A stretch of 64,000 nt of DNA from CAZPHI01 sp964586425 (lineage in GTDB: Bacteria > Bacillota > Clostridia > Lachnospirales > Lachnospiraceae). A program made the position numbers and the translations under genes. The stretch covers positions 1 to 64,000 of the forward strand of contig CAZPHI010000007.1 of NCBI GenBank assembly GCA_964586425.1, written 5' to 3'. Of the stretch, positions 46,805 through 56,021 are shown piece after piece (the first letter of the stretch is position 1; the number at the start of each line of letters is the position of its first letter). The notes beneath the pieces are model-generated. The model was not told the origin of the DNA. It saw only the letters and a list, made by a program, of their open reading frames with translations, and searched no databases.

Positions 46805-47701
46805 ATGAAGTTCAAACATTATATTGCATTATGTTTATATATCATTATTATAGGTAGTATAGTTTGTGGTTGTGGCAAGAGCGATCAAGTGGCACATTCT
46901 GAAGCCTCCTATGAAGCTTCAGCTGAGACTTCAGATACAATTACAACTGAATCATATATCGAAAGTACAACAGTAACTTCCACTATCGTTCCGTCTGAGA
47001 CTGAAGCAATAACAATTGCCGAGACCGAGCCAGTTATTCCATATTACGGTGAAAAGAAAGAATCTAATGCTGACTATGTAATAGTAATAGACCCTGGGCA
47101 TCAACGATACGGTAACTTTGATAAAGAGCCGATTGGACCTGGTGCTAGTGAAACAAAAGCAAAAGTAGCAGGTGGCACTAGTGGTGTAGTCAGTGGATTA
47201 GCTGAATATGAATTAGATTTGATGGTATCTTTAAAACTGCGTGATATTCTTGTAGCTAGAGGATATCAAGTAATTATGATCAGGGAAACTAATGACGTAG
47301 ATATGAGCAATGCAGAACGTGCTATTGTTGCCAATACTGCCGGTGCCGACGCATTTATCAGGATACACGCTGACGGTTCAACATCACAAAGTGCTAACGG
47401 TATGACTGCACTTTGTCAAGAGCCTGATAATCCATATAATGCTGCATATTACAATGCAAGCCGTAATCTATCTGAATGCATTCTTAATTCAATGACTACT
47501 TCTACTGGGGCACGCAATCGCGGCATTACAGAAACCAATACAATGAGTGGAATTAACTGGGCACAAGTTCCCGTTACAATTATTGAGATGGGCTTTATGA
47601 CAAATCCCGATGAAGATGCTTTAATGGCTACTGATGAATATCAGTACAGGCTTGCAATTGGTATGGCAGATGGATTTGATGCATATTTTTCTTCTTTATA
47701 A
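46805..47701 (+). CDS. N-acetylmuramoyl-L-alanine amidase, putative lipoprotein
   Basis: 298 residues. A signal sequence ends in IVCGC, a plausible lipobox with the cysteine at residue 21, so the protein is likely lipid-anchored. A Ser/Thr/Glu-rich linker (about 25-90) follows, then the Amidase_3 domain: VIVIDPGHQ with the first zinc histidine, YELDLMVSLKLRDILVARG, FIRIHADGS with the second zinc histidine, and VTIIEMGFMTNPDED with the catalytic glutamate. GGAGG lies 8 nt before the ATG. Cell-wall hydrolase acting outside the membrane. Confidence 0.9.
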   Translation: MKFKHYIALCLYIIIIGSIVCGCGKSDQVAHSEASYEASAETSDTITTESYIESTTVTSTIVPSETEAITIAETEPVIPYYGEKKESNADYVIVIDPGHQRYGNFDKEPIGPGASETKAKVAGGTSGVVSGLAEYELDLMVSLKLRDILVARGYQVIMIRETNDVDMSNAERAIVANTAGADAFIRIHADGSTSQSANGMTALCQEPDNPYNAAYYNASRNLSECILNSMTTSTGARNRGITETNTMSGINWAQVPVTIIEMGFMTNPDEDALMATDEYQYRLAIGMADGFDAYFSSL

Positions 47702-47749
47702 TACAGCCTATTTCATACTAATATTATACTAATGGAGCACACAAACACA

Positions 47750-48307
47750 ATGAAAGACAAATTTAAAAAATCAATAGAATTATTTCTTTTTTTCTTTAAG
47801 ATAGGATGTTTTACATTCGGAGGTGGATGGAGCATTCTTGCACAGATGGATTACGAATTTATACAAAAGAAACATATAATCACTAAAGAAGAACTGCTTG
47901 ATATTACTTCTGTCGGGCGATCAATGCCAGGTATTATGATAACCAATATCAGTATTATATTCGGATATCGTGTCGCTGGTATTATTGGTGCAATTGCCGC
48001 TACTTTAGGAATCGCTTTCCCGTCTATTATTATACTTACAGTTGTAACATATATATATGCTTTAATTAAAGACAATATATATATCAAATATATTCTTTCA
48101 GGCATCCGTTCTGCCGTCGTCCCTATTATTGCTGCCTCGGTAATAAGCATGTGGAAAGCTGCTATAAAGGATAAACTCTGCTTTATAGTGTGCTTATCAG
48201 CATTGGTTCTGAGTCTTTTCAGTGGACTTGGTAACATTCAGATTGTATTGCTTGGAATTCTTGTTGCACTAATTATGTCGGAGGTCAAAAAACATGGAAC
48301 TATTTAG
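47750..48307 (+). CDS. Chromate transporter, N-terminal half protein
   Basis: About 185 residues with the CHR domain pattern FFKIGCFTFGGGWSI and ...VGRSMPGIMITN, then four to five membrane segments. It is the first half of a split ChrA; the second half (48294) overlaps its end by 14 bp and shows the same domain with inverted topology. Most such pairs are annotated as chromate transporters, though their substrate here is untested. The start is not certain: an ATG at 47732 lies in the same frame, but only the one at 47750 has GGAG (12 nt) upstream. Confidence 0.88.
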   Translation: MKDKFKKSIELFLFFFKIGCFTFGGGWSILAQMDYEFIQKKHIITKEELLDITSVGRSMPGIMITNISIIFGYRVAGIIGAIAATLGIAFPSIIILTVVTYIYALIKDNIYIKYILSGIRSAVVPIIAASVISMWKAAIKDKLCFIVCLSALVLSLFSGLGNIQIVLLGILVALIMSEVKKHGTI

Positions 48308-48842
48308 TTTATTTTTTGTATTTATGAAAATAGGTTTCACAAGCTTTGGTGGAATGTCCATGGTACCTGTGATAAACGAAGAGATGATTATGCATGGTTG
48401 GATGACAAGCGAAGATGTATCCAATATCCTTGCCATTGCTGAGATGACCCCGGGACCTCTTGGAATTAATTGTGCGACATTCGCTGGTATACAGGTTGCT
48501 GGTGTGCTAGGTGGAATTATCGCTGTTATCGGCGTGCTTACTCCAGCATTTACAACTACAATGCTTGCTGCCATATTCTATGAGAAATTCAAAAAGACCA
48601 GTCTTCTTAGTAGTATACTCTACGTAATCAGACCGGTCTGTATTGGACTTATATTTGCTGTTATTTATTCTTTAAGTATTACTAACTACATTAGTACCGA
48701 TATACTCTCAAGTATTTTGAATATATGTATTGGCGTGACAGCATTTGTCATGATATTAAAATTCAAGAAATCTGTACCTGTTGTAATCTGCACTTCCGCA
48801 ATTATTGGTTTAGTTGGTAATATACTTGTTGCGATGTTTTAA
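48294..48842 (+). CDS. Chromate transporter, C-terminal half protein
   Basis: 182 residues: FMKIGFTSFGGMSMVPVI and AEMTPGPLGINCATFAG are the two CHR motifs, parallel to those of the partner at 47750. GGAGG lies 8 nt before the ATG, inside the partner gene, and the 14-bp overlap points to translational coupling. The last 4 bp overlap the convergent metY stop. Confidence 0.9.
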   Translation: MELFSLFFVFMKIGFTSFGGMSMVPVINEEMIMHGWMTSEDVSNILAIAEMTPGPLGINCATFAGIQVAGVLGGIIAVIGVLTPAFTTTMLAAIFYEKFKKTSLLSSILYVIRPVCIGLIFAVIYSLSITNYISTDILSSILNICIGVTAFVMILKFKKSVPVVICTSAIIGLVGNILVAMF

Positions 48843-50110
48843 GCTTCTGCGGCAGCTGATAATGCTCTGTCAAGGTCCTCTAAGATATCATCAATATTCT
48901 CAAGACCTACTGAGAAACGTACCATTCCCGCATTAATTCCTGCTGCAACAAGCTGCTCATCTGTAAGCTGTCTATGTGTCTCACTTGCTGGATGAAGTAC
49001 GCAAGTTCTAATATCAGCAACATGAACCTCGTTAGATGCAAGTTTGAGGGAATCCATGAATTTTGCTGCTGCTGGTCTTCCACCTTTGATAATGAAAGAT
49101 ATAACGCCGCTGCATCCCTTAAGATACTTCTTTGCAAGTTCATAGTCTTTGTTTGAAGGAAGTCCTGGATAAATAACACTTTCAACAACTGGTGATTCCT
49201 CAAGATGCTTTGCAACTGTTAATGCATTCTCACAGTACTGTTTCATACGTACTGGAAGTGTCTCTAAGCCAAGGTTTAATAAGAATGCTGAATGAGCTGC
49301 TGGGTATACGCCGAAGTCTCTCATCAACTGCATTCTTGCTTTGATGATATATGCCATCTTACCATATGATTCTGTATAAGAGATACCATGGTATGATTCA
49401 TCAGGTTCTGTAAGTTCTGGGAACTTGCCATTAGTCCAGTCGAATTTACCACTATCAACGATAACGCCGCCGATTTGTACAGCATGACCATCCATATATT
49501 TGCTTGTTGAATGAATTACGATATCAGCGCCAAATTCAAAAGGTTTACAAAGAATTGGTGTTGCGAATGTGTTATCCATAATAAGTGGAACACCCATCTC
49601 ATGTGCTATATTAGCGAATTTTGTTATATCGAATACTTTCAGTGCTGGATTTGCTATTGTCTCGCCAAATACAAGCTTTGTATTAGGTTTAAATGCTGCT
49701 TTGATCTCTTCATCTGAGGCATCATTATCAACGTAGATACACTCAATACCTAATTTCTTTAATGTAAATGAGAAAAGATTAATTGTTCCACCGTAAATTG
49801 TTGGTGTACTGATAATGCTATCACCAACCGTACATATATTAAGAATAGAAAGTAAAGTTGCTGCCTGACCAGATGTAGTACACATAGCACCAACACCGCC
49901 CTCTAATGCTGCAATCTTTTCTTCAACTGCCATTACTGTTGGATTACCGAACCTTGAATAACATAATCCTTTTGTAGGATCATCGAATATTGCAGCCACT
50001 TCTGCTGCTGAATCATATACATATGTAGTACTCTGTACTATTGGTAACACACGTGGTTCACCATTGCCTGGTGTATATCCTGCATGAAGACACTTTGTTT
50101 CATCTTTCAT
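48839..50110 (-). CDS. metY: O-acetylhomoserine aminocarboxypropyltransferase
   Basis: 423 residues of the Cys/Met-metabolism PLP family. MKDETKCLHAGYTPGNGEPRV at the start, YSRFGNPT, and the PLP lysine in HSTSKYMDGH (about residue 205). Length above 400 and the GISYTESYGKMAY segment favour O-acetylhomoserine sulfhydrylase over cystathionine gamma-synthase. Makes homocysteine (or methionine) directly from sulfide or methanethiol. No SAM riboswitch is visible in the 98 bp upstream. GGAGG lies 9 nt before the ATG. Confidence 0.93.
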   Translation of the reverse strand: MKDETKCLHAGYTPGNGEPRVLPIVQSTTYVYDSAAEVAAIFDDPTKGLCYSRFGNPTVMAVEEKIAALEGGVGAMCTTSGQAATLLSILNICTVGDSIISTPTIYGGTINLFSFTLKKLGIECIYVDNDASDEEIKAAFKPNTKLVFGETIANPALKVFDITKFANIAHEMGVPLIMDNTFATPILCKPFEFGADIVIHSTSKYMDGHAVQIGGVIVDSGKFDWTNGKFPELTEPDESYHGISYTESYGKMAYIIKARMQLMRDFGVYPAAHSAFLLNLGLETLPVRMKQYCENALTVAKHLEESPVVESVIYPGLPSNKDYELAKKYLKGCSGVISFIIKGGRPAAAKFMDSLKLASNEVHVADIRTCVLHPASETHRQLTDEQLVAAGINAGMVRFSVGLENIDDILEDLDRALSAAAEA

Positions 50111-50208
50111 CTCTTTAATTCCTCCTGGGCATTATATGATTTTGGTTTTTACGCCAATGCCTAACAATGCTATTTTACATTTATTATTAATAATATGCAA
50201 TTATTAAT

Positions 50209-52020
50209 TTATTTTGTTTCATCACATGAGTATGTAAGCGGAATTCCATAAGTCTGCTCATATATCTTCTTCCATATCTCATAATTCTTTTCCATCATCG
50301 CTATTGCATTCTGAGCTTTCGATAATCTTCTGTCTGGATATATTGGTGGTGCAATATGTATTGTATATGCCTGAACCGGCAATCCGCCCTCTCCAGGGAT
50401 ATCGCTATCTTCCATCGTAATAAAACATGGAAGTACTGGCACATCATTCTTAGCTGCGAATGTAAAACCACCTTTCTTAAGTGGTTTTGGTTTCTTATAA
50501 TTCCACCACATACTCTGTTCAGGATATATAAGAATAAAATGTCCCTTTTGAAGTATCTTATCTACTGCTTTCATGAATTTCTTCATAGTATCTTTATTAG
50601 AGCTTAGTGGCAGTGTATTACAATTACGCATTAAAAATCCATAAAAGCCTGGGAATGATGTATAATTACCTTCTTTAATAATTCTAAATAGTTTTCTTCT
50701 TCGTGGTTTTGCTTTCTCATATGCAATCTGCATAGCAAAACTGTCATATGCATTAAAATGATTGCATGTGATAATGGCTCCACTTGTAAGATTCCTATAA
50801 TAATCTAATCCCACAATATCTTTAATTATGATCTGCTGCTTTCTAATCATTGTATTCATAAACCAGCGAGCTATCTTGAATGCATATTTTGTTCTAACGA
50901 TGCTGCTAATATTACGATTAATATAATCGACCTCGTTAGGCATCAATACTCTTGAAGGCGGATCCTCTTCCACGTCTTCATCAAATCTTCCAGCTTTTTC
51001 ATATTCAGCAATCTTTTCAATTACTTCCTCTCTTGTAAGACTTTTTCTTTCAGCTGTTACAAATCTATGATAGAAATTATCTTTGTTATTAATCTCAGAA
51101 CGTGCCAAATCCAGAAGATGTTCTCCTGATAATCCATCTTTTCTATAATCGTCCTCAGTAAAATTATCAAGTATTTCCTTAATTGCTGCACAGTCTATAC
51201 TTTGTTCTGCATATTCCCAAAAATAGTCTGAGTATCTTTCATTCCTATAATGCCATGGTTTTTGTACCAGATTGTAATGAATAAGACCTATCTTATCTTT
51301 TGGTCTAACTTCATGTTCAGACATCTGCACATTCCACTTTGAATCAATCCACAATACTTTATTCTGACAGATTATATTAAGGTAATCCTGATCCTGGGCT
51401 ACAACAAATGAGTATGTATTAAGCAATTCAACAAAAAGCTTTTCAACTTCATTCTGTCTGAACTGATAACTGTTAATTAACACTACACCTGCATTAAAAT
51501 ACGCAACCCTTGATATGCCTAAAACATTTTCAGCATATTCACCAAATACATCAACATCCTTAACGAGATAATCCTGAATTGCACCAATGTAATTAGTTCC
51601 TAATCTATACTGATAAAGTTTGGCAATATCATCCAACAGTATTGTATCCGAATCAATGTATAGTACCTTATTATACTGTGGAAATAGATTTGCAATAAAT
51701 ATTCTGTAATATGTTGTACTTGAATAATAATCTCTTATAGATATCTTTTTCTCAATCTTAGATAATTCTTTTGACACATCACAGAAGGTGATTTTGACAT
51801 TCTCCGTCTCCATCGTCTTTACTTTGCTTTGATTCAAATCTGTAATATCTGTATGTAATACATATAATCTATATTCATATTCTGGTGATGCATGATCAAT
51901 TAACGAGCGCATTGTTACCATCATGAATTTCACATATGCATCATCACATGCAAAAAACACCGGTATTAATGAGCTTTTCACTTTAAGTAGGTTTGCACTG
52001 CTTAAGTTAAACTTTTTCAT
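50209..52020 (-). CDS. GT8 glycosyltransferase fused to PlsC-type acyltransferase
   Basis: 603 residues with two domains. Residues 18-290 are a family 8 glycosyltransferase: the metal-binding DSD at 123-125, FNAGVVLIN, and a HYNLVQKPWHY strand that carries the second metal ligand. A charged linker (about 290-375) follows. Residues 385-600 are a lysophospholipid acyltransferase-like domain: the HX4D motif NHFNAYD at 421-426, YPEQSMWW in place of the EGTR motif, and GGFTFAAKNDVPVLPCFI. GGAGG lies 8 nt before the ATG. Probably acts on a membrane-bound glycolipid precursor. Confidence 0.85.
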   Translation of the reverse strand: MKKFNLSSANLLKVKSSLIPVFFACDDAYVKFMMVTMRSLIDHASPEYEYRLYVLHTDITDLNQSKVKTMETENVKITFCDVSKELSKIEKKISIRDYYSSTTYYRIFIANLFPQYNKVLYIDSDTILLDDIAKLYQYRLGTNYIGAIQDYLVKDVDVFGEYAENVLGISRVAYFNAGVVLINSYQFRQNEVEKLFVELLNTYSFVVAQDQDYLNIICQNKVLWIDSKWNVQMSEHEVRPKDKIGLIHYNLVQKPWHYRNERYSDYFWEYAEQSIDCAAIKEILDNFTEDDYRKDGLSGEHLLDLARSEINNKDNFYHRFVTAERKSLTREEVIEKIAEYEKAGRFDEDVEEDPPSRVLMPNEVDYINRNISSIVRTKYAFKIARWFMNTMIRKQQIIIKDIVGLDYYRNLTSGAIITCNHFNAYDSFAMQIAYEKAKPRRRKLFRIIKEGNYTSFPGFYGFLMRNCNTLPLSSNKDTMKKFMKAVDKILQKGHFILIYPEQSMWWNYKKPKPLKKGGFTFAAKNDVPVLPCFITMEDSDIPGEGGLPVQAYTIHIAPPIYPDRRLSKAQNAIAMMEKNYEIWKKIYEQTYGIPLTYSCDETK

Positions 52021-52023
52021 CTC

Positions 52024-52857
52024 CTAAACCTCCATCTCTCTTTCCATTTTTCCTTTCCAGTAGAGATATTCATATAGTATATCATCAAACTGCGTATATC
52101 CAAAAGCTTTGTACATACGACTTACATTCCATTGCTTTACATTCTCTGTATGTGGATATGGCAAATAAAATAATCTTTTTGAAAAATGTCTTACCACCGT
52201 ATGGTCGTGTAAAAATTTCTGATCGTTAAATCTTTGCGGCAGCATCTTTTTCTTAGTTGTACTTCTATATATAGCACTTTGGTCTGCAAATAATAATTTT
52301 TTTGTTTTTATTAATTCTCTCGCTTTAACTAAAAGACCTGTTTCTTTGACATATGCAAGATTAAAAAGCAGTACACCTGCATTAATATAATTAGGGTTAA
52401 TAAGATATTTGCCATAATGGTCTCTTGCTGCTGCATACTCATATCCCGTCAAATCAGTATTATATAATAATTCAATATCGCGATTCAGCATAATATCTAC
52501 ATCTAGATATAATATCTTATCCGGCATATCAGGAATCTCATCCATAAAAAGTCTCAGAAGTGTATATGGTGAACAATAACACTGTTCATTCGGACAATTA
52601 GAGAATTCTCTTTTGTACAAATCGCTAACATCTAATAGAATTACTTTATTATTATCATTATACTGCTTGGCAATCATATCAAGATAATCTATCTGCTTCT
52701 GCGTTATTGCAGTATACTCTGGTTTGATATATGAGACATCCATTGTCATAACATAAAAATCGAATGCTTCTTTTGTTTTTGTACGTTTCATTATTGAAAG
52801 CATGCAGGTAAGCACGCCATCAAATACTTTAACGTTACCTGAAAAAAGTATATTCAT
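52024..52857 (-). CDS. GT8 family glycosyltransferase
   Basis: About 277 residues, a single family 8 domain: NILFSGNVKVFDGVLTCML, the DXD site in YLDVDIMLNRD, and NAGVLLFNLAYV near 165. It lacks the acyltransferase part of its neighbour at 50209 and ends 4 bp before that gene starts. The ATG at 52857 has GGAGG 5 nt before it; the upstream ATG lies inside that site. Confidence 0.88.
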   Translation of the reverse strand: MNILFSGNVKVFDGVLTCMLSIMKRTKTKEAFDFYVMTMDVSYIKPEYTAITQKQIDYLDMIAKQYNDNNKVILLDVSDLYKREFSNCPNEQCYCSPYTLLRLFMDEIPDMPDKILYLDVDIMLNRDIELLYNTDLTGYEYAAARDHYGKYLINPNYINAGVLLFNLAYVKETGLLVKARELIKTKKLLFADQSAIYRSTTKKKMLPQRFNDQKFLHDHTVVRHFSKRLFYLPYPHTENVKQWNVSRMYKAFGYTQFDDILYEYLYWKGKMEREMEV

Positions 52858-52880
52858 TATCTCCTCCATGACTAGACAAA

Positions 52881-53663
52881 TTATTGTTCGGCTTTAATAT
52901 ATCTAATTATTTCAATATTGCTATTCTTACTTCTCTCTACCATTGCATTATATACCTGGCTTCTAAGCATCTCTCTTTGCTTAGGCGTAGACAGTGTAGT
53001 ATCTGCATAGAATGGTCCATCCACATATGTCACAATTCGTGGTGTTTTGCGAAAGCGCCTTCTTTGATATGTATTTGTAAAGCACAGAACCGGCGTATTC
53101 TGCTGTACCGGATAACTAAATGAAGCATTCTTGAATGCTCTTATCTTCGTATAATATGGCCATATATGCGCTTCTGGATATATTGTTACACAGCATTTAC
53201 TCTGAATCTTATGCTTTATTGCATTATTAAAATTTTTCATTGCGCCCAAGCTGTCTGGCAACGGTAATGCTCCGAGACTTGGTGTAATACTTCCCAACAC
53301 CGGCATCGATACATTGTTGGGATGAACTATCACGAATACACTTCCCAAACCATTAATCATTGTCGGAATCAATGCATCTGCTGCCGCATTAGTATGATTT
53401 CCATATAGAAAATAACCTTTATTATGAACTTGCTTAATAAGCTTTCGGTTTATAATCTTATGTCCATATTTTAATTTCAAAAAAATAAAGGCCATTGGTT
53501 TTGCAAGTAAATAATAGAAAAATAATCTCCCTACCTTTCTTAGCCAACCACCTTCATATGAATAATTATCATCTATAACTTTAGCCTTAATACTGGCTGT
53601 CGAAAATTCATCTTCTAATTCATTCTGGTAATAGACTGTTTCTGGCTCATGTACCTTTTTCAT
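52881..53663 (-). CDS. PlsC-like acyltransferase
   Basis: About 260 residues: FFYYLLAKPMAFIFLKLKYG membrane-facing helix, then GNHTNAAADALIP in the place of HX4D (here H to D is five residues apart), ...YPEAHIWPYYTKI and TPVLCFTNTYQRR. The acyl-acceptor motif resembles the fused domain at 50209. The ATG at 53663 follows GGAG by 12 nt; a TTG two codons upstream (53669) is 6 nt from the site and could be used. First gene of the three-gene cluster. Confidence 0.8.
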   Translation of the reverse strand: MKKVHEPETVYYQNELEDEFSTASIKAKVIDDNYSYEGGWLRKVGRLFFYYLLAKPMAFIFLKLKYGHKIINRKLIKQVHNKGYFLYGNHTNAAADALIPTMINGLGSVFVIVHPNNVSMPVLGSITPSLGALPLPDSLGAMKNFNNAIKHKIQSKCCVTIYPEAHIWPYYTKIRAFKNASFSYPVQQNTPVLCFTNTYQRRRFRKTPRIVTYVDGPFYADTTLSTPKQREMLRSQVYNAMVERSKNSNIEIIRYIKAEQ

Positions 53664-53754
53664 GCCCAAATTTCACTCCACCTGTAATTTTATTTGCTTG
53701 TCAAACAATTACATCTATTATACCTACTTTTATACGTTTTGTACATTGTTAATT

Positions 53755-54249
53755 TTATATCAGTTCTTTTGCCCATACGATCTTTAATTTTTCAATTGAA
53801 AATGCTGCATTAGCCGGACTGGTTGAGGGAAGCTTGATAAGTTGTGGCTGATTATCTTTTTCACAATACCTCTTGTATAACTTATATGCCTTATCACCGT
53901 TAGCTATTACTTTTTTAATATTAGCCTTTGAAAAAATTATATCCATATCATTCGCAATAACATCCTTAATAGAACTATCTGATGAACCGATAATATTGCA
54001 CGATGCAATTACATCCCATACGGCTATGTGATTATTAAACAATAACTGCTTTTTTCCCTCAATTGTAGCTGGAACATCTTCCCCATATATTGATGCGAGT
54101 AATTTCCAGAATCTATTCTGAGGATGTCCATAATAAAAGTTCTGTTCTCTTGACTTGACTGATGGAAATGAACCCAATATCAGAATCTGAGAATTATTAT
54201 TAAAAACAGGTTCAAAGGTATGTTGTACATGCATATATTCTGAGTTCAT
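53755..54249 (-). CDS. DNA glycosylase of the uracil-DNA glycosylase superfamily
   Basis: 164 residues: HTFEPVFNNNSQILILGSFPS (active-site motif 1), HPQNRFWKLL and LLFNNHIAVWDV, and the C-terminal LPSTSPAN motif. This set matches the deoxyinosine/hypoxanthine DNA glycosylase group (UDG family 6 like) rather than a classical Ung. Removes deaminated bases. The last gene of the flavodoxin-tetR-glycosylase unit; GGTGAT precedes the ATG. Confidence 0.88.
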   Translation of the reverse strand: MNSEYMHVQHTFEPVFNNNSQILILGSFPSVKSREQNFYYGHPQNRFWKLLASIYGEDVPATIEGKKQLLFNNHIAVWDVIASCNIIGSSDSSIKDVIANDMDIIFSKANIKKVIANGDKAYKLYKRYCEKDNQPQLIKLPSTSPANAAFSIEKLKIVWAKELI

Positions 54250-54265
54250 TATTAATCACCTCTTA

Positions 54266-54901
54266 TTATAATTTATATAGTAAGACAAACTGCTCTATGT
54301 GTCGTCTTAGAATATCAAGTAGTTCTTTTTCCCTTTCCGGCTGCCTATCATACAATGTTATTAATGTATATATAGGTGTAAAAAAATGAATTGCCATTAT
54401 CTCATAATCAGCTTCCCTGAATGCCCCAAATGACGCCAACATTGCAAACAGCCTCTTTTGATACTCTATACAGTCATCATAGTACAGCTGTGAATATTCT
54501 CTTGCAATATCACTATCCTCATATTGTCCTAGTGTAAGCATCTTTCGATACATTTTTGTGAATTCATCTGTAGTAAAATATATAAATAATTCCTTACCAA
54601 TATTATAAAGCTCTTCTGTTGAGATCTGTTTGTATACATTCACATCTTTATTGGGATTATTGCCGTCTATTGATAGCTTATGTGCTTCATCATTATATCT
54701 ATTCTTCATTGTAATGCCAATTGCCTTATATATATCTTCTTTTCCTTTAAAATGTGCATACAATGACGCTGCTTTTATATTAACAGCACAAGCAATCTCA
54801 CGCATGGAAACACCTGCATATCCTTTTTCTGAAAAAAGCTTTAAGCTCTCATATATAATTCTATCTTTAGTCGTACTTGTATTAGTTTCAGATGAGTTCA
54901 T
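54266..54901 (-). CDS. TetR family transcriptional regulator
   Basis: 211 residues. The N-terminal HTH region reads RIIYESLKLFSEKGYAGVSMREIA...KAASLYAHFKGKEDIYKA, the TetR signature (about residues 10-60); the rest is the helical ligand domain. Its start lies inside the end of the membrane flavodoxin gene (14-bp overlap), so both come from the promoter at 55945, which carries two palindromes that this protein probably binds. The effector is unknown. Confidence 0.93.
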   Translation of the reverse strand: MNSSETNTSTTKDRIIYESLKLFSEKGYAGVSMREIACAVNIKAASLYAHFKGKEDIYKAIGITMKNRYNDEAHKLSIDGNNPNKDVNVYKQISTEELYNIGKELFIYFTTDEFTKMYRKMLTLGQYEDSDIAREYSQLYYDDCIEYQKRLFAMLASFGAFREADYEIMAIHFFTPIYTLITLYDRQPEREKELLDILRRHIEQFVLLYKL

Positions 54902-55871
54902 ATCTCTTTACCTCTTTACCATGTCTAAAGCATATACTCAATGCTTTATCATGTCTTATATTAAGCAATTTATCCATCTCTTCACAAGCATTATTATATC
55001 TGCTTTTTTGATGATGCACTATAATGTATTCTGCAGCTTTAATCCTTCCCTGTGATTTCCTGCAGAATGTTCTCATCGGAGCACATAGATTAAACACCCA
55101 GATAGGTGAACATATAATAACCTTATCATAATCTTCAAGTTTCTTATTATACAACTTCTCTAGTTCTAAATCCGTATCTTCAATCGGCATATCCCATCTA
55201 TGCATCCCATATCGTCCGCACCACCAGAATCCCAATGTACCTTCTGTCATCTCAGAAGATTTAATCTCTATAATATCTGCATTCAACTTAGTGGCAAGCT
55301 CATAAGCGTATTGTCTTGTATATCCCATACGTGAAAAATATACTACAAGCCTTCTATTATCTGTAATATCCTGCTTCTTATTATGTAATTCTTCAATCTC
55401 CTTTGATTGCTTTTGACTAAAATTCTCCTGACAATAGAATATATATGCTGCATATCCTGTAAGAGCTTGAATTAATCCAAATATAAAATAAGTTGTGGAC
55501 ATAAAATTAAGCGGAAACATATAAAACTGAATGCATATCCAAAGCATTAATGTTACTCCAAATATAGCTCCAAGCACTACGCCTGATATCCTTTTGCATA
55601 GCATCAGTGTAGCGGCTAACAGATTCGTAAGACCATTAACTATCAGTAATGCTATTCCTGAGAATATAAAATTCTGAAAAAGTACATCTGCCAATGGTAA
55701 TACCTGAAAATACGGGAGCATTGCATCCATTCCTAGTGCTGAGCCATCCGGTTCTACTAACATTCCTATACTGCCTGCGACCGCACCAATACCTATAAAT
55801 AAACACCAGAATATCAAGCATCTTCTTGTAGGTATATATCTACTTTTTTTACCTTTTACATTACTTATCAT
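54888..55871 (-). CDS. Membrane protein fused to flavodoxin-like domain
   Basis: About 327 residues. The N-terminal 170 carry four hydrophobic segments (about 18-38, 60-80, 90-110, 120-145), a charged linker follows, and residues 175-327 are a flavodoxin-like domain of the type that starts RLVVYFSRMGYTRQYAYEL and has KVIICSPIWVFNLCAPMRTF. FMN binding is expected but unproven. The ATG at 55871 has AAAGG 9 nt upstream. It leads the unit with tetR and the DNA glycosylase. Confidence 0.8.
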   Translation of the reverse strand: MISNVKGKKSRYIPTRRCLIFWCLFIGIGAVAGSIGMLVEPDGSALGMDAMLPYFQVLPLADVLFQNFIFSGIALLIVNGLTNLLAATLMLCKRISGVVLGAIFGVTLMLWICIQFYMFPLNFMSTTYFIFGLIQALTGYAAYIFYCQENFSQKQSKEIEELHNKKQDITDNRRLVVYFSRMGYTRQYAYELATKLNADIIEIKSSEMTEGTLGFWWCGRYGMHRWDMPIEDTDLELEKLYNKKLEDYDKVIICSPIWVFNLCAPMRTFCRKSQGRIKAAEYIIVHHQKSRYNNACEEMDKLLNIRHDKALSICFRHGKEVKRYELI

Positions 55872-55926
55872 ACAAACCATCCTTTCGTTTTTGCTATAAT
55901 AAATTGCATTATTACAGCCCATCGAC

Positions 55927-55973
55927 CTAACAACTGTTAGTTTAATTATAGCTAACAATTGTTAGGCTGTCAA
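55927..55973 (-). promoter_or_regulatory. Consensus promoter with two palindromic operators
   Basis: On the minus strand TTGACA (55968-55973), a 17-bp spacer and TATAAT (55945-55950) are perfect sigma-A boxes. The spacer holds the palindrome CTAACAATTGTTAG (55952-55965), and the near-identical CTAACAGTTGTTAG (55927-55940) lies just past the -10, over the likely start site. Both are 14-bp TetR-type operators, so the flavodoxin-tetR unit is probably autorepressed. Confidence 0.85.
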
Positions 55974-55974
55974 T

Positions 55975-56016
55975 CAAAAAAATTCCACAGAGCCTGACTT
56001 GTCAAACTCTGTGAAA
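55975..56016 (-). terminator. Intrinsic terminator of the hybrid kinase gene
   Basis: TTCACAGAG pairs with CTCTGTGGAA (one mismatch) around a 14-base loop, followed on the minus strand by TTTTTTT. It lies directly behind the stop at 56022. Confidence 0.85.
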
Positions 56017-56021
56017 TCATA

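Noticed and set aside
50111..50208. SAM riboswitch upstream of metY
   Set aside because: The gap is only 98 bp and lacks the SAM-I core motifs.
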